From Guillardia theta CCMP2712 (taxonomy: Eukaryota; Cryptophyceae; Pyrenomonadales; Geminigeraceae): DNA of 64,000 nt. The notes beneath the pieces are model-generated. The model was not told the DNA's origin. It saw nothing but the letters and a program-made list of their open reading frames with translations, and searched no databases. A program made the position numbers and the translations under genes. The DNA is taken from NCBI RefSeq assembly GCF_000315625.1, contig NW_005434672.1, positions 735,909 through 799,908 of the forward strand. Direction: 5' to 3'. Positions 30,658-40,582 of the stretch are shown here, one piece after another (the first letter of the stretch is position 1; the number at the start of each line of letters is the position of its first letter).

Positions 30658-33635
30658 TCAGTTTGCGCGAGATGTCAGGCTAGCATCCTTGTTGGTCACC
30701 CCGAGGACAGTCTGATACTGCGCCCCGTCCTTGGCGATGGCATACGCCTTCTCTACCTGTCTCAGTCAGTCAGATCCGAGGGAGCCGCAGGTGACCCTTC
30801 AACGTCAGATGGCCATAACAAACCTGTTCGTCGTCAGCCAGCGAGAGAGAGAGGATGTAGCTCTCAGGAACGTAGTGCTGCCGGATGGCTATCTCCAGCC
30901 TCTTCATGATGTCCTTGCGGTTCTTGTCGAACTCGCCCATGAGCAGAGACGACAGGTGCTTCTGCAGCGACTGCACATCGTTCTTTGCCTCTCCGTAACC
31001 AGCCTGATCGAGCGCCTCCTGCTCGCCGAAAGAGACGGTCACAAGGCAGACCGAAGAAAGGAATGCGCTGAGTCGTACCTGCATCAGCTCCAGGCTCTTG
31101 TCAAAGGGGCCCTCGAATTCACTCTCCTCCTTCTCGACATATCGCTGGAACTCCTTGTAGACTTCATCCGTAACGACTGGCAACGGGCCTTTCGCTAGCG
31201 CCTCCCCGTCATCGACATGCTTCTGCGGGTAAGGCGGGTCAGCCACTGGAGCCTGTCAACCCTGAGCTCACTTTCTGCCATTCTGTAGCAAACTTAAAGA
31301 ACGTGTCTCGCTTCTCCAGCTCCTTCTCGAGCTGTCCGGGTTGAGCTGGTTGCATCTGACAGACCAGTCAGGAATTCCCGTAAACCTCAACTAGTCAGCA
31401 CTCACCGCAATGTCCGGCTCGATCCCGCCAGCGTCCCGCACGGGCCTCCCATTGTCAGTGTAGAAAACCTTGAACAGATGTCATGCAAGGGAAGACCCTG
31501 TGCCTGCCTCACTTTTCTCTCGGCGATTGCTGTGGCCTCAGTGCCAACAAAACCATTCTTGGCTTCCTTGTAGGTTTTGCTCTGAATGCACCTGTTCTCA
31601 AGGTTCGAACACTCGATTCTTCTCAAGCAAATAGCTCAACCTTCCAGAAGGCGTGTAGTACTTGCCAACGGTGAACTTGATCTGTGGAAGACATTCAATC
31701 CATCCCTCTGATCCCTCACCCCTCTCCCCTTCCTCCTTACCTGCGTTCCTCCCTTCCCGATCTTTTGAAGCTGCTGAACCAAACCCTACGCACGTCGTGT
31801 GAGTCGATGAAAACGTACAGGAGAAGACTTTGGGTCAGGAGAGAGGCATCGCACCTTTCCGTATGTAGTTTCACCTATGATCACCGCGCGATCATGATCC
31901 TGACTCCAGCTGTCACTCCTCCTCACCGTGGACAGCGAACTACACACCTGCAGGGCTCCAGCAACGATCTCCGAAGCGCTGGCTGTGTTCTGCTGGACAT
32001 GTGAGGCGGGAGCAGGAAATCCCTTCTTCATCCAAATGACCTTGTTCACCAGGACCACCAGTCTTGTGCTTGGGTCTAGCAGAGGAGGATGGAAAGCAAC
32101 ACGACTGTTTCCTGCTGGGATCAGGATTGGCATCGCCTGTACACATCCTCTCAGTGGGCGCTCCTCTCCGCCGACAGCTGACCTTGTAGACAGTCTCGAA
32201 CGATGAAGTTTTGCTCTTCTGCCCCGACTTTGTCAGCAGGCTCTTGTCCACCTTGTTCTCATCCTGCGACAGCTCGCTCTTGGCAGTGTCGCTCGCGATG
32301 TTCGACTCTATCAGCCGTCCTCGGGTGGTCACGATGTCCTTCCCTTCGCCGATGAAGAGATCGGAAACCTTGCACCCCCGTCAGACGATCCACCAGAACC
32401 ATCTCGAGACACCTTGATAGCCGACGTTAGCAGCCCTCCGGGATTGTTGCGAAGATCCAAGATCAGGCCGTTGAGGGGGCTCTTTGACTGAAGCTGCGAA
32501 ATCTACAAGGCCAGATCAGTTTACCCGACGCCTAGCAGGCAGGCAAGTGAGATCATACCACGTATGCGAGCTCTGCAGCTGCTGATGAGCTGAAGCCTTG
32601 CAGTTTGACATACCTGCAAAAACCCGTCAATCATTTCTGAGAGCACTCCCGCAACACACCCAATCTTCTCGGCTTCATCTCCGATCATCATGCCGAGGGG
32701 AACGTCACGAAGGAGGACAATCTGGTCACCATGTCAGTCAGGCAAGCAAGGGATCAGCAAAACACCAGACCCTTCGCTTCAACTCCTGCTCTTGGACCTC
32801 CGCGATGCCAGGACGGGAATAGCGAATTTTGACGCTAGTGCCCGGATCCCCCTTGAGCAATTCGCTCACTTTGTCCACAGGAAGGTCTTTGACGTCCTTG
32901 CCATTCACGCTCAACAGTACATCTCCGGCCCTCAGCCCAGCATCGAACGCGTAGCCCTCGAATGCCCCCATAATGTTGATGTAAGGGAGTTCTTCACCCT
33001 GATGGGGAGTCAGATAAGACCACAAGCTTCACATTCACCTTGGAGTTCTTGGGCTTTGCGATGACCAGACCCACCCCGCCATAGTTGCCAAAGGTCTGCA
33101 CTTTCATCTGCTGAGCTGCTTGCACGTTCTCGAACTCCGTGTAAGGGTCTAGAGAGGACAGCATCGCGTTGAAACCAGTCTCGGTCAGCTTGTCAAGGTC
33201 GACAGGTTCAACATAGAGGTTTTGAATGTCTTTCAGGATCTCTGCAAATAGCTCTACCTTCTCCTCGATCTTGGAGTTCTTCTCTTCGGCTGCCACATTG
33301 TTGGCCTGCACAGGAGCGACCTTGGTCTGAGGGGGTGCAGCTTTTGCTTCAAGGTGGGATTGACCGAAAACCAGAGAAATCGCAATGAAGGCAGACAGAG
33401 CTTGGTTCCAGACCGTCTTTGAAATGTCATTCCTATCCTTGCTCTGAAGGTTCATGTTGACAACCATCGGAACTGTTCCCTTCCTGACTCCTAATGTGTA
33501 CCTTTGGTGTTGGTGGAGGCATGATGATGTAGGCCGTAAATGAAGTGAGTGATATGAGGCAATGGGCTGGAATCCCACCACTCCAGTCAGACTGAGGGAC
33601 AAGGTGAAGAGAAGGAAGGTGCTTGAATGGCTCAT
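30658..33635 (-). CDS. Plastid carboxyl-terminal processing protease (CtpA/S41 family)
   Basis: The first exon starts at ATG 33635 with a signal peptide (STFLLFTLSLSLTGVVG). A phenylalanine follows, then a Ser/His/Arg-rich transit part (FQPIASYHSLHLRPTSSC), the plastid signature. The mature part has the S41 layout: an N-terminal helical region (LYVEPVDLDKLTETGFNAML; SLDPYTEFENVQAAQQMK) and a PDZ domain (YAFDAGLRAGDVLLSVNGKD; DKVSELLKGDPGTSVKIRY). The peptidase core follows (IGYVKLQGFSSSAAAELAYV; LILDLRNNPGGLL). The nucleophile serine sits in ASASEIVAGALQ and the lysine in VIIGETTYGK. The C-terminal exons end with VEKAYAIAKDGAQYQTVLG. Such lumenal enzymes trim the D1 protein of photosystem II in other plastids. 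An unusual insertion follows the predicted NPGG region (SDTAKSELSQDENKVDKSLL). Introns are short and the joins near 31500-32150 are approximate. Confidence 0.85.
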
Positions 33636-33888
33636 CGAAGACGCTAGACTGTAGGACGCTACAAAAGTTGACTCGGTAGCTGAGCCAGAAATCGCTCAGC
33701 GAAGAGATGCAGAGCAAAAGGAAGAGAGCGAGAGAGCTTCAAGAGGAGAACGCGGGATAAGGATCTTCTTGGGGTGAGCTGATGCGCTAGGGTTGCGGCG
33801 GCACCACAGTCCCTGCCCTGCCTTGCTCTTCCTTCCTGACCAGCGAAGACGCCTTATGTCTCGGGTCTGCAACAAGGTGCCCGCAGAC

Positions 33889-35154
33889 TAGGTGTGTCCG
33901 GTACGCTACTATCTGTACGTTGTTACTGTAGGTTAAATTCGCGTACAGTAGGAATTTCAAAAAGTGATTCGGTACGAGCTGTACTATCCGAAAGAACGAA
34001 TTTCAATTTGTTTCAAAGTTTTCAAATTTTTGATCGAACATACAAAATGATGAGGACCCACTTGCCATGCTGCGGGACGGCCAAGTTGATGATGGAAGCT
34101 ACAGCGGTTCCGCCGACGTTGCTGGTGAAGATAGATAGGTGATGTCAGATACATGTTATCATCCATTCAGAATCAGGTCCATTTTCTGCAGCATGGATGA
34201 AAGCCGCGCATTCACGAGTGCGTAACGAAAAGAATCCAGGTTAAACATGCAACGAGGTTCATGCTGCATACTACAGGCAAAGGCTTCTTATCGTTTCAAC
34301 TTTGAAGCACAGGCAAGTCAAAAAGACTGTATGCATCCGATGTGAAGGCTTGTTATTGTCGCGGTACTGGGCAATTCGCAGCATGCGGCAAGCAAACCTG
34401 AATCATGCTCGCACAGAAATCTATATCATGAAGCGACGCTTTGAATGCCGGGCGAGATCCACTCGCTGTAGATGAATGGAAGCAAGCAAAGACAATCAAT
34501 GAACACCTCGATGCAATCCGTACTGCAGAGTCAGACATTGGCGGGGATAGGAAAAGTATATTGAACAAGCACATTGAAGGTGGGAATACCTTGATTGAAT
34601 TAGAGAAGTTTTATATCAAGATTCAGCTGCTCTACTAGAAACTCTTTATCAGTAAACTCTTACAGCTCGGTTTGGAATTTCATCCACTTGCCTTATGACA
34701 TGGCTTCTGTTGATAGCCTGGTGGAAACTTACGAATGTGTCTTGATCTAAAAATGGTTTGCACCGCCTTGAATGATCGAGGTTTGAGAAAAGAACGATGG
34801 TTGGTTGACGATTAATGAACGAATGAACGATGTATTCATCAGAGAACATTCATCTAACCATCAACTTGATCAGGATCGCGGTAAATCGCGGTCGGAAGCG
34901 AAGGGCTGATGAGCGGGAAGGATGGGAGAGGGGGCAGGGCGGTGGGCAGGGGGGGGCGGTTTAAAAACTTGACTTTTAAATTTGACGAACCTACAGTAAG
35001 TACTAAACGTTCTTATTTTGCTCGGATTTGAGAAATAGCGATTATCGTACTATCTGTACGTTCATCGTTAAAAACGGTTGTAGTGAAATTTAACGGACTG
35101 TCCGTAACATTTGTACCAGGGAACGTACAGATAGTTGCGTACCGGACACACCTA
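33889..35154. mobile_element. Non-autonomous DNA transposon (MITE-like) with TA target duplication
   Basis: The left end at 33889-33921 (TA then GGTGTGTCCGGTACGC...) and the right end at 35122-35154 are inverted copies of 33 bp with a single mismatch. Both termini abut TA, as in the Tc1/mariner superfamily. The 1266-bp interior is AT-richer than its surroundings. It has no frame with transposase motifs; the longest open frames are about 60-80 codons. Just inside the right end a 15-bp inverted pair (35049-35063 and 35121-35135) repeats the TIR core, so this end can fold into a hairpin. It lies between the protease 5' region and a GC-rich island, in non-coding DNA. I call it a MITE-like element; assignment to a superfamily rests on the TA and TIR only. 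Confidence 0.85.
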
Positions 35155-35455
35155 CTATGGTAGACCAGAGAAATTCCGCCGGAACTTCCCGGAGCAGTCC
35201 CGGCCCGGACTGAGTTCAAGTTCCGGGACTCCGATGAACAGCACAGGCAGCAGCTGGCGGGCGGGGCCCGGCTGCACTGACCCCCAGTCCTTCTCCTGCA
35301 GTGCGGCCCGCGGGGCTGCCTTGCCGCAGTGCCACCTGTCGCACGGTTTTCCAGCCCCGGTTTGCCACACCCCCGGGCTCTCGGGAGTCTGACACGTGAC
35401 AACTTGGCAAGCCTGTCACCGGGGCCGAGTCAATCTCCGAAGTTCTACCGTACTC
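35155..35455. promoter_or_regulatory. GC-rich island
   Basis: It begins directly at the right end of the MITE-like element. It carries TTCCCGGAGCAGTCCCGGCC, TTCAAGTTCCGGGACTCCG and GGCGGGCGGGGCCCGG words. It precedes the multi-exon gene that starts at 35826. Its TTCCGGGACT word also occurs in the island at 8460. No gene seen from 35155 to 35825. Confidence 0.35.
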
Positions 35456-35825
35456 TACTGCTACAGTTCAAGAAGATAAAAACACAAACTTTCTCGGTGA
35501 TCCGTGGATCATGTCAGCCGAGAATGACGAGAGAAGGAGGATAAGATAAGAGAGTCTGAGGACTCGGAGAGAACTTCTGAGATAACGAACAAGAGAAGGA
35601 TTCCGTCACTCTTTGCCCCTCAGGGGCCTTGTGATGCGTGGGTCCCGTCATATCTACGAAGAAAGGGCCAGCCCTAGAATGAAACATCTTGTACGATTCA
35701 TCTCACAGAGTCAACGGTCTCGTACTAATGTCAGTGCTTTCAGAACTCACCAAACACCGTGACTGAAGCAAGCAGATCAGCCTCACGAAGGGTCAAATGT
35801 AACGTTCTGTAACGGTAAGGGAAAA

Positions 35826-37400
35826 ATGGTGCGGCGACAACAGACTGGATGGTAAGGCACAAGAGTCGCAAGAGGAGGATGGGAGGGTGGCAGAGAAGGA
35901 GGAGAAGACCAGGGGTGAGAATGAGGATGAATCATACTCACTTGGTACCGTTCCAGGGCCTTGTTTGCCGCTTCCGTTGTTCTGGGAACCCTTGCCATGT
36001 CCTTGGTGGCCGTACGAATGATGTCGAACCGAGCCGCCGCTCTTGAAAGTTGGCATACGCTGACGCCATCGAATGTGCGAACTGAGCGTGCCAAGTTTGC
36101 TTTCGATCGTGAGAAGGATCATCTGGTGAGGTAGCATGTTGGCCAACTCAAGAAAACTCAAAGTTGGTTTTCAGGACCACAGTGGCCGACACCGTCTGAA
36201 ACATTTCTTTGGATTGCAGCACTTCCCAGGTATGATTGATTCGAGATGATTCGGGACGAAAGGTCATTTTTGTTCTTGCAAAGGACATGCACTTGCCAAG
36301 CAACCCAGGAGCTCGGTTCTGCGGGACAAGAATGACGAAGCTGGGGCGAGCAAGCTTACAGATGCAGCGTACATGCAGAAATTGGCGCAAGAGCGCAATT
36401 TCCGCATGAAGAATGGTTACTTCGATTCAAATAGGTATGCATACGAATCCGAGAATCTGATATCTGACAAAATCTTGCAGTTATGCAGAAACCCTTATGA
36501 CGAATGCGAAGTCTGAACAGGCGGCATACATGAAAAATTGGCACAAAAAGAACAGGATTGCGGCCAAGGCTGCAGTGAAAGTATGTTGGCTCTCCAATTG
36601 ATTTTCGATAAATTCACAGCTATGGGCAGGATGCCTCAGTCCTCTACAAGAAATGGATGTTGATTGATCCTTACACCGGAAGGTCTGTTCGGCCATAATG
36701 TGGTTTCAGGTGGTAAATAGTTTTTCAGATCTAAATCCAACATGGTAGTGCCACAAGAAAAGGTAGCAATTTTAAGATCTGATATTGCATTCCACCTCGT
36801 TGAATGATTGATTTCAGGCTGCAACGCAGGGAATGAGAAAACAACAACTTTTGGAAGTCACGGCCGACAACGATGTGAAATACAATGTGCGTAGATTGAA
36901 TCTTGAGCTTCACTCCCACAGAATTCGTCCTTGTCTTCTTACCGGTGATGATCCCACGTCCTGGTCTGACCCGTTCGCAGCTGCCTTGGTGGTGTGTTGT
37001 CGAGCACCCTGAAGTCAATGGGGCTGGGAAGGTCTGTTTCTTCTCATGTCGTCTCCTGCAGGAATACGTCCTTGGTTACCCGGTGTCTGAGTCTATTGTT
37101 GTTCAGGGTTGGGATGGAGCGGTAACACCGGCGGGGAAGACTGGACCAGGTACGTAGCAACTTCCGAAGCCATGTTCAAATTCAAATTCCCCCGTGATGA
37201 CTGCTTCAGGCGTCGATTGCTCTTTCCCTGGCACTGGCAACGCTGCAGCATACCGAATGCAGACCAAGGGGACCACTGAGCAGGTTGAAAGTGCTACCGT
37301 GACCACACCCAGCGACTCTCTCATTGTCGCAGCAGTTGTCTCAGATTCCGTCTCGTCGCACCCAGTTGTTGGAGTGGAGGCATACGATGAATGCTCGTGA
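35826..37400 (+). CDS. Unknown multi-exon protein with N-terminal membrane anchor
   Basis: About eleven small exons join in phase. The first has only 26 nt (35826-35851, MVRRQQTG), then 35957-36125, 36175-36229, 36284-36434, one from 36481, and others to the TGA at 37398-37400. Exon 2 gives a transmembrane helix, ALFAASVVLGTLAMSLVAVR, close to the N-terminus, so the protein is likely a type II membrane protein. The following part is rich in Tyr/Lys/Trp motifs that look like a degenerate repeat (LTDAAYMQKLAQERNFRMKN; SEQAAYMKNWHKKNRIAAK; DASVLYKKWMLIDPYTG). The C-terminal third is different (PWWCVVEHPEVNGAGK; SESIVVQGWDGAVTPAGK; VDCSFPGTGNAAAY). I do not recognise the family. The phase-consistent joins and lack of stops support a real gene. 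The introns at about 36578-36900 are the least certain. Confidence 0.55.
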
Positions 37401-37765
37401 GTTAGCTCGCCCGCCTTGCCGCTCCGCTGTCTCTGACATAGTTGGTAGGTAACTACATGAACCGACCGGGCTCAGCCACTTCGGTGACTAACTCCGATGG
37501 CCCGGGTAAAGTCAGCACATCTCGTGAACTTGTTTGTCTGATCAACGAGCAGAGTATAACGTGATGGCGGATAACTTTCAGTTCCCCGATTATTAGAGCT
37601 TCTTCGCGAAGATTCTTTGGCTCTAAGATGACTCCTTGCATGTTATTTGCGGTCATTTAGAGTTGTGAGGGGTTTTCGAAATTTGAAGCATGGATACAAG
37701 TCACAATCAGCTGGCTTAAGCTACGGATGTAAATTATAAACAGAACATTCTACCTACTCCTTGCT
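37401..37765. other. Convergent 3' spacer
   Basis: Between two convergent genes ending at 37400 and 37766. An open minus frame at 37453-37656 has no recognisable features. Nothing else is seen. Confidence 0.4.
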
Positions 37766-38356
37766 TCACTTTGCGCCTTCCTGCATTGCAATCGTCTGTC
37801 GTTTCCCTTCCACCGCTGAAAGTATCGCCTGCACCCGTGGAGTCAGAAAAATCATGTCTTGCTGAAAGTCTTTACACACCTCTTGCTGATCCGGAGTCAT
37901 GGTCTCCAGCTGTTGTTGTCTTTCTTCTTCTGAGAGGGCAAGCCAGGTCCTGCACAGCACTCTGATTCAGTCCAAGTCTGACACCTCCCTAGGTCCTTAC
38001 TTCACGGACTCCTCGGACACGGTCAGTTGAGGTTTCCCAGCAAGAAATGCTTCTGTGGCAGCTCTTTCCTGGGGAGACATAGCCTCTAGGATTTGGTCCT
38101 GCTGTTCTTTGCTCAAGCTCTTCCAATACTCCATCTGCTCCTTTGCGAAATCTTCTGCATTTCCACCCTGCTCGGCCGCTTGTTGCACAGTAGCATCCTC
38201 AGCCCCTGCCTGCCCGCCTCTCAGTCGTGCGACGTCAGGACTTCCATGCATCTTGGCGCTAGAGGGACAAGCTTGAGGAGAGCAGGAGCAGGAGCAGGAT
38301 GAAACCACCAGAGCAAAGACGCACAGCAGCAGCGATGCCCTCCCTTGCCCCACCAT
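37766..38356 (-). CDS. Small signal-peptide protein with LRGG leader and internal duplication
   Basis: Two exons: from ATG 38356 (an upstream in-frame ATG lies at 38371) to about 38003, and 37963 to the stop at 37766, joined in phase across a 39-bp intron. The product has about 185 residues. It starts with a signal peptide (ASLLLCVFALVVSSCSCSCS). After about 25 residues comes ARLRGG at positions 43-48. The mature part holds two similar helical units: YWKSLSKEQQDQILEAMSPQ in the first exon and TWLALSEEERQQQLETMTPD in the second. The W..LS.E...Q.LE.M.P pattern shows an internal repeat. The C-terminus is basic (EGKRQTIAMQEGAK). No family is recognised. The ATG lies about 50 bp from a GC-rich island. 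A secreted, ER or periplastid protein is likely. Confidence 0.7.
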
Positions 38357-38404
38357 GCCTTCGGGCGTCACAAATAATCTTCAGTCAACTCCCCGACAAC
38401 TCTC

Positions 38405-38600
38405 TCTCAGTCAAAGGTGCCAGCTGCCGCAGTGCCGTGCGGCAACTCAGTGCGGGCCGCCGAGCGCCCGGTTCCCCGGGCCTGCCAGACTCCAAACGGC
38501 GTTGAACCGTTCGAGGCCGGAAACCGCCGTGGCACTGCACTGCACTGCTCGGGGGCTCTGTCCGGCGACTCCGGAGGGACAGTTGACCACACTGTTTTAT
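38405..38600. promoter_or_regulatory. GC-rich island at 5' end of small LRGG gene
   Basis: It has GCCGCCGAGCGCCCGG, CCCCGGGCCTGCC and GGCGACTCCGGAGGG words, with CAGTGCCGTGCGGCAACTCA-type sequence. It lies just upstream of the start at 38356 and downstream of the aminopeptidase 3' end at 38650. Promoter role inferred from position. Confidence 0.35.
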
Positions 38601-38649
38601 TGGACAGAGAGAGTTGCCATCATGTTCGACAAACTAGGTCCTCACTGAA

Positions 38650-40349
38650 CTAATTCATGATGTCAAAGCACTTGAGCAGGACACTTACGCCCCATCCAGT
38701 AGCTCGTTGGTTCTCTTCCACTTGTTTCGCCATATCGATATGCTAGCACCCAAGGAGTTAGTCGTTTTACACTCATGCTCCCGGCGACAACAACTTACAA
38801 TCCATACGCCCTTGTAGCTCTCAGGCAGATGAGCTTCAATGAAATGCCCTGCACAAGACGACAAGGCATTGCTGCGGTCATCGGCGCTATTCTTCATGTC
38901 TGCAACCTAAAAGCAGAATGAGACTCTGGGGAAGAATGCTTGGAGGCTCTCTGAGAAAAGATGCACCTCTGAGCGGAAAGCTTGCTCCATGAAGAACTCG
39001 GGACAATAAACCACAGGATAGACCAAATCTCCGGTCACGATGCCAGCTTCGACAATCTTCTTCTCTGACTCTGTGTTGTTGCATAGCACTGCAGCATGCT
39101 ACCAAGCAAGGGATGAGTCAAAGTTGCTGTGATCACTGTAAAGTTGTACCTTCTTGCCGGTTGCGATGCACTGAGCTCCTGTCAAGGTTGCCATGTCTAG
39201 AATCACGTCTGGGTTGAACGTGGACGCAGCGTAGTTGACTCCGTCGGCAAGAACCAGCCTTCCTTCGGCATCAGTGTTGTTCACCTCAACGGTTTTGCCA
39301 GACAGCATTGTAATGATGTCATCAGGACGCATGGAGACGGAGTCAACTGAGTTTTCAGCCAGGCATAACAAAGCGACGAGCTTGAACTTACATCCAATCT
39401 GAGTAGCAGCCGAGAAGGACGCCAAGACAGCCGCTGACCCCCCCATGTCTCTCTTCATGGACGGCATGTCTGACTTTCCCTTGATGCTCAGCCCTCCAGT
39501 GTCGTACACAATGCCCTTTCCAACCCAGCAAACAGTCTGAGCATCCTTTGGCATGTCACTGGGAGTGTAGGTCAGGACAACCAGGGCTGGTCCATGCTCA
39601 GCTGCCTTGCCCACGTTCCACAGGCCCCCGAACCCCTTCTCCTGCAGTTCCCTGTCGCGAATGACCTCCATCGAAACCTTTCCTGTCTTGCAGTCAAGCT
39701 GAGCCACTTGCTTCGCTTCATCTATCATCGCATCTGTGTGCATGTAGTTTGTTGGAGTGTCCACCAGCCGGGCAGCCAAGCGAATAGCCCTTGCCATTTC
39801 ATTTAGTTGACGTACAGTTTCTTCCGACGCGACCTCAAAATTTTGGCCCTTGTGAACGAGGACGAGGACTTGCAAGTCAGGCTTCTTTCGCTGACTGGAC
39901 TTCATATCAAACAACGGTGGGCATGAACGGGTCACAGCCGCCGAGAGAGCCACGACATGCTCTGCAGGGCATGCAACCACAACCGTCGTGTCTTTGCGGG
40001 CCAGCAGTGGCTTCAGGAGAGCAGGAACCTTGTCAGGACGAGCAGGACAGTTGCATCGAGTGTGCTTGGTCGGGAGGCTGATGACTGTCAGCTTCTTACC
40101 GAGCAACGGGAGAACTTCGCCAGCATCCGACGCATCCAATCCCTTGACGGCATTGGCGAAGGATGCCTCATCGATCTCAGAGGCAGGAGACACTGCCGAC
40201 TGAGCTGCCTGGAAGAGAGAAGGAGCCTGGAGGGTTGGAGGAGCGCCGATAACGACGCATGCGCGCTCTTCGAGGCTCCCGCCGCCTGCCGCCGCTCGAA
40301 CAAACATGGTGGGGTGAGAGTCGGACAGCCTACAGGGCGAGCTTTTCAC
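38650..40349 (-). CDS. M17 leucyl aminopeptidase, NPEPL1-like
   Basis: A long first exon (40349 to about 39105) is followed by exons HAAVLCNNTESEKKIVEAG... and KNSADDRSNALSSCAGHFIE. The last exon (HIDMAKQVEENQRATGWGVS) leads to the stop at 38650. The M17 core is complete: WVGKGIVYDTGGLSIKGK with the first metal and catalytic residues, MKRDMGGSAAVLASF, and the signature NTDAEGRLVLADGV that holds metal ligands Asp and Glu plus the catalytic Arg. The GIVYDTGGLSIKGK wording is closer to animal NPEPL1 than to plant plastid LAP. The enzyme removes N-terminal residues from peptides with two zinc or manganese ions, usually as a hexamer in the cytosol. The ATG at 40307 (MFVRAAAGGG) is an alternative start. 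No signal peptide is visible. Confidence 0.9.
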
Positions 40350-40582
40350 TCAACTTCTTTTTGTACCGGCGCGGCGTACCGTTGCAACGGAAAGTATCGG
40401 GATCGTAACCGTCAGTCGATGCGCCCTGAATGGCTCGAGAAGAGGAACGAGAAGGAGGAGAGGGACGTAGGCGATGAAGCGATGACGGAGAGCGCAGAGG
40501 GACTCCTGCTCTGCGACTGAATCTCAGAGGGCTGAGCGATCCTCCGCCCTCCCCTCCCGGTGAGGGCACTGGCCCCAGCAAC
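40350..40582. promoter_or_regulatory. Compact divergent promoter space
   Basis: Only 233 bp separate the divergent starts of the aminopeptidase and the helical-repeat gene. The space has GCGCGGCGTACC and a GGAGGAGAGGG tract but no clear TATA box. Promoters for both genes must lie here or in the flanks. Confidence 0.4.

Noticed and set aside
30407-30715. Plus-strand frame of 102 codons
   Set aside because: It lies in a GC-rich island, is Pro/Ala/Ser-rich, and overlaps the last exon of the protease gene on the other strand.
34441-34638. Possible transposase fragment inside the MITE-like element
   Set aside because: The 65-codon frame shows no DDE or HTH motif.
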